A stretch of 6,390 nt of DNA, from the NCBI GenBank assembly GCA_029881835.1, contig JAOULV010000087.1, forward strand, positions 1-6,390, read 5' to 3'. How positions within the stretch are numbered: position 1 is the stretch's first letter; each line of letters opens with the position of its first letter. A model generated the notes under the pieces. It was not told the DNA's origin. It was given only the letters and a program-made list of their open reading frames with translations, and ran no database searches. Positions 4,520 through 6,390 of the stretch are shown in pieces. The stretch is from Rhodospirillaceae bacterium (GTDB lineage: Bacteria; Pseudomonadota; Alphaproteobacteria; Rhodospirillales; Magnetovibrionaceae). The translations under genes and the position numbers were made by a program.

Positions 4520-5572
4520 TTATTCATCCACCGAAATATTGGAAAAATTGTGATGTTCTTCGCTAAAACGGGCAAAATCTTCTTTTATACCATCGTTCAG
4601 TTTATCAGAAACCATTTCGTGGGCGGCGATAATTGCGTTAGCAAAACCAAAGGAATCCGTTCCACCGTGGCTTTTTACGCAAATACCATTTAAGCCCAAA
4701 AACATTGCCCCATTATAGCGCCTGGGGTCAAACCTGTTGCGAAAAGAATCAATTGCCGGCTTTGCTATTAGGGCACCTATTTTACCCAAAGTTGATCTTT
4801 TTAGCTCTTCCTTTAAGGCGCCGGCAAAAAGCTTAGCCGTGCCTTCAATGGTTTTTAACGCCACGTTACCGGTAAAGCCGTCGGTTACAATAACATCAAC
4901 CGTACCTTTGCCAATGTCGTCGCCTTCAACAAAACCATGAAATTTAATTGGCAAATTTGTTTCGCGCAAAATTGCCGCGGCCTGTTTTACCGAATCATTT
5001 CCTTTTAAAACTTCGGTACCAACATTAAGAATGCCAATTGATGGTTGGTTTATGTCTAAAACGTAACGCGCAAACACTTCGCCCATAACCGCAAACTGCA
5101 CAAGGTTTTCGGCATCGCACTGAATGTTTGCGCCAAGATCCAACATCACGCTTTCACCGCGCATTGTCGGGAAATAACTTGCTATGGCCGGGCGATCGAT
5201 CCCGGGAAGGGTTTTCATTACAAACTTGGCCATTGCCATTAGCGCGCCAGTATTACCAGCAGAAACAACACCACCAGCCATTCCATCACCAACCGCATTG
5301 ATGGCAAGGCGCATGCTTGACTGTCTTCCGGAACGAAGCGCGACACCGGGCTTTTCATCATTGCTGACCACATCGGTGGTGTGATGAATCTCGGTTACAT
5401 CCATTAGGTCTGGATAGTTGGCCATCAGCGTTTTTAATTTAAAGCTGTCGCCATAAAGATGAAAATTTAGGTTGGAAATGGTTTCTAAGGCTATGGCCAT
5501 TCCATCAACGACCATATGCGGCGCGTTATCGCCGCCCATAGCATCGATAGAAAGTGTAATTTGCTGAGACAC
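4520..5572 (-). CDS. plsX: Phosphate acyltransferase PlsX
   Basis: PlsX converts acyl-ACP and inorganic phosphate to acyl-phosphate, the acyl donor used by PlsY to begin phospholipid synthesis; it is a peripheral cytoplasmic enzyme. At 350 residues it is of normal length. Family motifs in order are IDAMGGDNAP (9-18), EKPGVALRSGRQSSMRLA (73-90), SAGNTGAL (104-111), GIDRPAI (124-130), LDLGAN (144-149), NVGTE (183-187), VTDGFTGNVALK (229-240) and the C-terminal GICVKSHGGTD (296-306). The start is a GTG at 5570-5572. An AAGG lies 8 bases upstream, an in-frame TAG shortly before it rules out a longer protein, and the sequence aligns with the family from this point. It follows rpmF by 46 bases and leads straight into fabH. 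Confidence 0.98.
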   Translation of the reverse strand: MSQQITLSIDAMGGDNAPHMVVDGMAIALETISNLNFHLYGDSFKLKTLMANYPDLMDVTEIHHTTDVVSNDEKPGVALRSGRQSSMRLAINAVGDGMAGGVVSAGNTGALMAMAKFVMKTLPGIDRPAIASYFPTMRGESVMLDLGANIQCDAENLVQFAVMGEVFARYVLDINQPSIGILNVGTEVLKGNDSVKQAAAILRETNLPIKFHGFVEGDDIGKGTVDVIVTDGFTGNVALKTIEGTAKLFAGALKEELKRSTLGKIGALIAKPAIDSFRNRFDPRRYNGAMFLGLNGICVKSHGGTDSFGFANAIIAAHEMVSDKLNDGIKEDFARFSEEHHNFSNISVDE

Positions 5573-5618
5573 GGATATGACCTTACAGCCCTAGAGGGAT
5601 AGTCTCAACTGGGGACTT

Positions 5619-5804
5619 TCAGGCCACATCGCCCGATTGTATGACTTCACGGTTATCGTATTGGCCGCATGAAGCACAAACATGGTGCGGGCGTTTTATT
5701 TCGCCGCAAGACGGGCATTCTGCGAAGCTTTGTGCCTTCAGGCCATCGTGTGCACGGCGCATATTGCGCTTGGATGGGGTGGTTTTCTTCTTAGGAACAG
5801 CCAT
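5619..5804 (-). CDS. rpmF: Large ribosomal subunit protein bL32
   Basis: This is ribosomal protein bL32, a small basic component of the 50S subunit. It has 61 residues, the usual length, beginning MAVPKKKTTPSKRNMRRAHD, which is diagnostic of the family. It is the zinc-ribbon (four-cysteine) form: Cys30-x2-Cys33 and Cys43-x2-Cys46 are all present, so it should bind one zinc ion. The ATG at 5802-5804 has AAGG 9 bases upstream. The link with DUF177 upstream and plsX downstream joins ribosome production to membrane lipid synthesis. A 113-base gap before it holds a candidate promoter and a small hairpin, so it may be transcribed both from the DUF177 gene and from its own start. Confidence 0.98.
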   Translation of the reverse strand: MAVPKKKTTPSKRNMRRAHDGLKAQSFAECPSCGEIKRPHHVCASCGQYDNREVIQSGDVA

Positions 5805-5835
5805 TTTCTAATACCTTCAGTGCGTTAATCCGGTT

Positions 5836-5853
5836 AGCCCCTTGTTAAGGGCT
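5836..5853 (-). other. Small hairpin in the rpmF leader
   Basis: The minus-strand sequence AGCCC-TTAACAAG-GGGCT folds into a stem of five pairs plus two A-T pairs past one bulged base. It has no T-run, so it is not an ordinary terminator. If the promoter at 5865-5894 is used, this hairpin lies close to the 5' end of the rpmF mRNA, where it could stabilise the transcript or take part in regulation. The regulatory role is speculation. Confidence 0.35.
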
Positions 5854-5864
5854 TTAAGCGGTGG

Positions 5865-5894
5865 TGTATAAACCAAAAAAGGTGACAAGGGCAA
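5865..5894 (-). promoter_or_regulatory. Candidate promoter of rpmF-plsX-fabH
   Basis: On the minus strand, TTGCCC (5894-5889) and TATACA (5870-5865) are 18 bases apart, each matching four of six consensus positions. The start would be near 5858, about 54 bases before the rpmF ATG. It lies in the 113-base gap after the DUF177 gene. Strength is uncertain. Confidence 0.4.
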
Positions 5895-5917
5895 GCGGTT
5901 ACATGGGTCCGGTGGCA

Positions 5918-6390
5918 TTATTTCTTGGGTTTTTTACCATTTTCAAGCCCGCCTTTTAGGGCCGCAAGGGCCGCAAACGGGCCGGACGCGGAACCGGAAT
6001 TATCGGAATCATCGCTAACCCATTCAAATTCAATGCCTTTTTTCCTTGGAAACGGGTTAATCCTGATCGCCAGCTCCTCGGCTATGAACTCGCCAATATC
6101 AATTTTTCCGTTAATTATAGGCTCCGGCGGCTCTGGCGTTATGTCGTTTTCATCGTTCACATCCGCAAATTCAATGAATTCGTCATCTTCCTCAAAATCG
6201 GCAGATTCGCCATCATCCATCGCCTGCCATCTGGGGGAAAATATTTGCGATACGTGCGCCTTGATTTCGTCTTCCACCGGCTCAAGGCTGACCGAGCAGG
6301 TTTGGGTTAAGTTGGCCTTGAAATCAGCCTCGAGCAAAATATCGGGCATGGTTTCGCTGTCTTTTACCCCTTTTACCAATGTGGCGATGG
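5918..6390 (-). CDS. DUF177 (YceD-like) protein, N-terminus outside the window
   Basis: This is the C-terminal part, about 157 residues, of a DUF177/YceD-family protein. The family is widely found just upstream of rpmF and has been linked to 23S rRNA or large-subunit accumulation in bacteria and plastids; its exact mechanism is not settled. Family features seen are TQTCSVSLEPVEDEI (the conserved Cys region), an acidic segment full of Asp and Glu, IDIGEFIAEELAIRINPFPRKKG (the most conserved block), and the terminal GPFAALAALKGGL followed by a Lys-rich tail. The frame stays open to the window edge. The nearest possible start, a TTG at 6379, would cut into the domain, so the gene is partial here. 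The next gene, rpmF, is 113 bases downstream on the same strand. Confidence 0.92.
   Translation of the reverse strand, partial: IATLVKGVKDSETMPDILLEADFKANLTQTCSVSLEPVEDEIKAHVSQIFSPRWQAMDDGESADFEEDDEFIEFADVNDENDITPEPPEPIINGKIDIGEFIAEELAIRINPFPRKKGIEFEWVSDDSDNSGSASGPFAALAALKGGLENGKKPKK

Noticed and set aside
4236..4553. Plus-strand frames inside fabH and plsX (also at 3907, 4737 and 5184)
   Set aside because: They are opposite-strand shadows of strongly conserved genes, with no ribosome sites or recognisable protein features.
5573..5618. Attenuator between rpmF and plsX
   Set aside because: Only 4-bp stems (AGTC/GACT and CCC/GGG) can be drawn and there is no T-run, so I see no convincing structure.

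Overview
The window looks like chromosomal DNA from an alphaproteobacterium of moderate, slightly AT-leaning base composition. The main reason is the gene order on the minus strand, read from high to low coordinates: DUF177 (YceD-like) protein, rpmF (L32), plsX, fabH, ihfA, a MerR-type regulator, then tRNA-Pro. From general knowledge this is the usual alphaproteobacterial arrangement of the L32/phospholipid/IHF locus. I cannot place the organism below class level.

Right part (about 2311-6390), conserved core. A DUF177 gene cut by the window edge is followed by rpmF, plsX and fabH. Here a ribosomal protein sits beside the two enzymes that start phospholipid and fatty acid synthesis: PlsX makes acyl-phosphate from acyl-ACP, and FabH condenses acetyl-CoA with malonyl-ACP. 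The plsX stop codon abuts the fabH ATG (TAAATG), so the two are probably translationally coupled. After a 145-base gap with a candidate promoter come ihfA and, 16 bases later, the MerR-type gene. tRNA-Pro(GGG) follows, with its own candidate promoter and a strong intrinsic terminator.

Middle (1824-2356), no protein gene. This is the most interesting stretch. It holds two tandem copies, offset by exactly 175 bases, of what looks like a small-RNA gene on the plus strand. Each copy has a 16-base CRP-type palindrome centred where a class II activator site belongs relative to a CATAAT/CACAAT -10 box. Each then has a 62-base segment that is identical between copies: a 10-bp 5' hairpin followed by a C/U-rich single-stranded linker. 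Each ends in a GC-rich hairpin with seven Ts. I infer a pair of sibling trans-acting sRNAs of about 80-85 nt under CRP-family control. I could not assign them to a named family.

Left part (1-1823), looser neighbourhood. It contains the C-terminal part of an unrecognised helical protein (plus), cutA (minus), a small possible winged-helix protein (plus) with a good promoter and terminator, and an unrecognised 117-residue helical protein (minus). I see no insertion sequence, CRISPR array, phage gene or rRNA.
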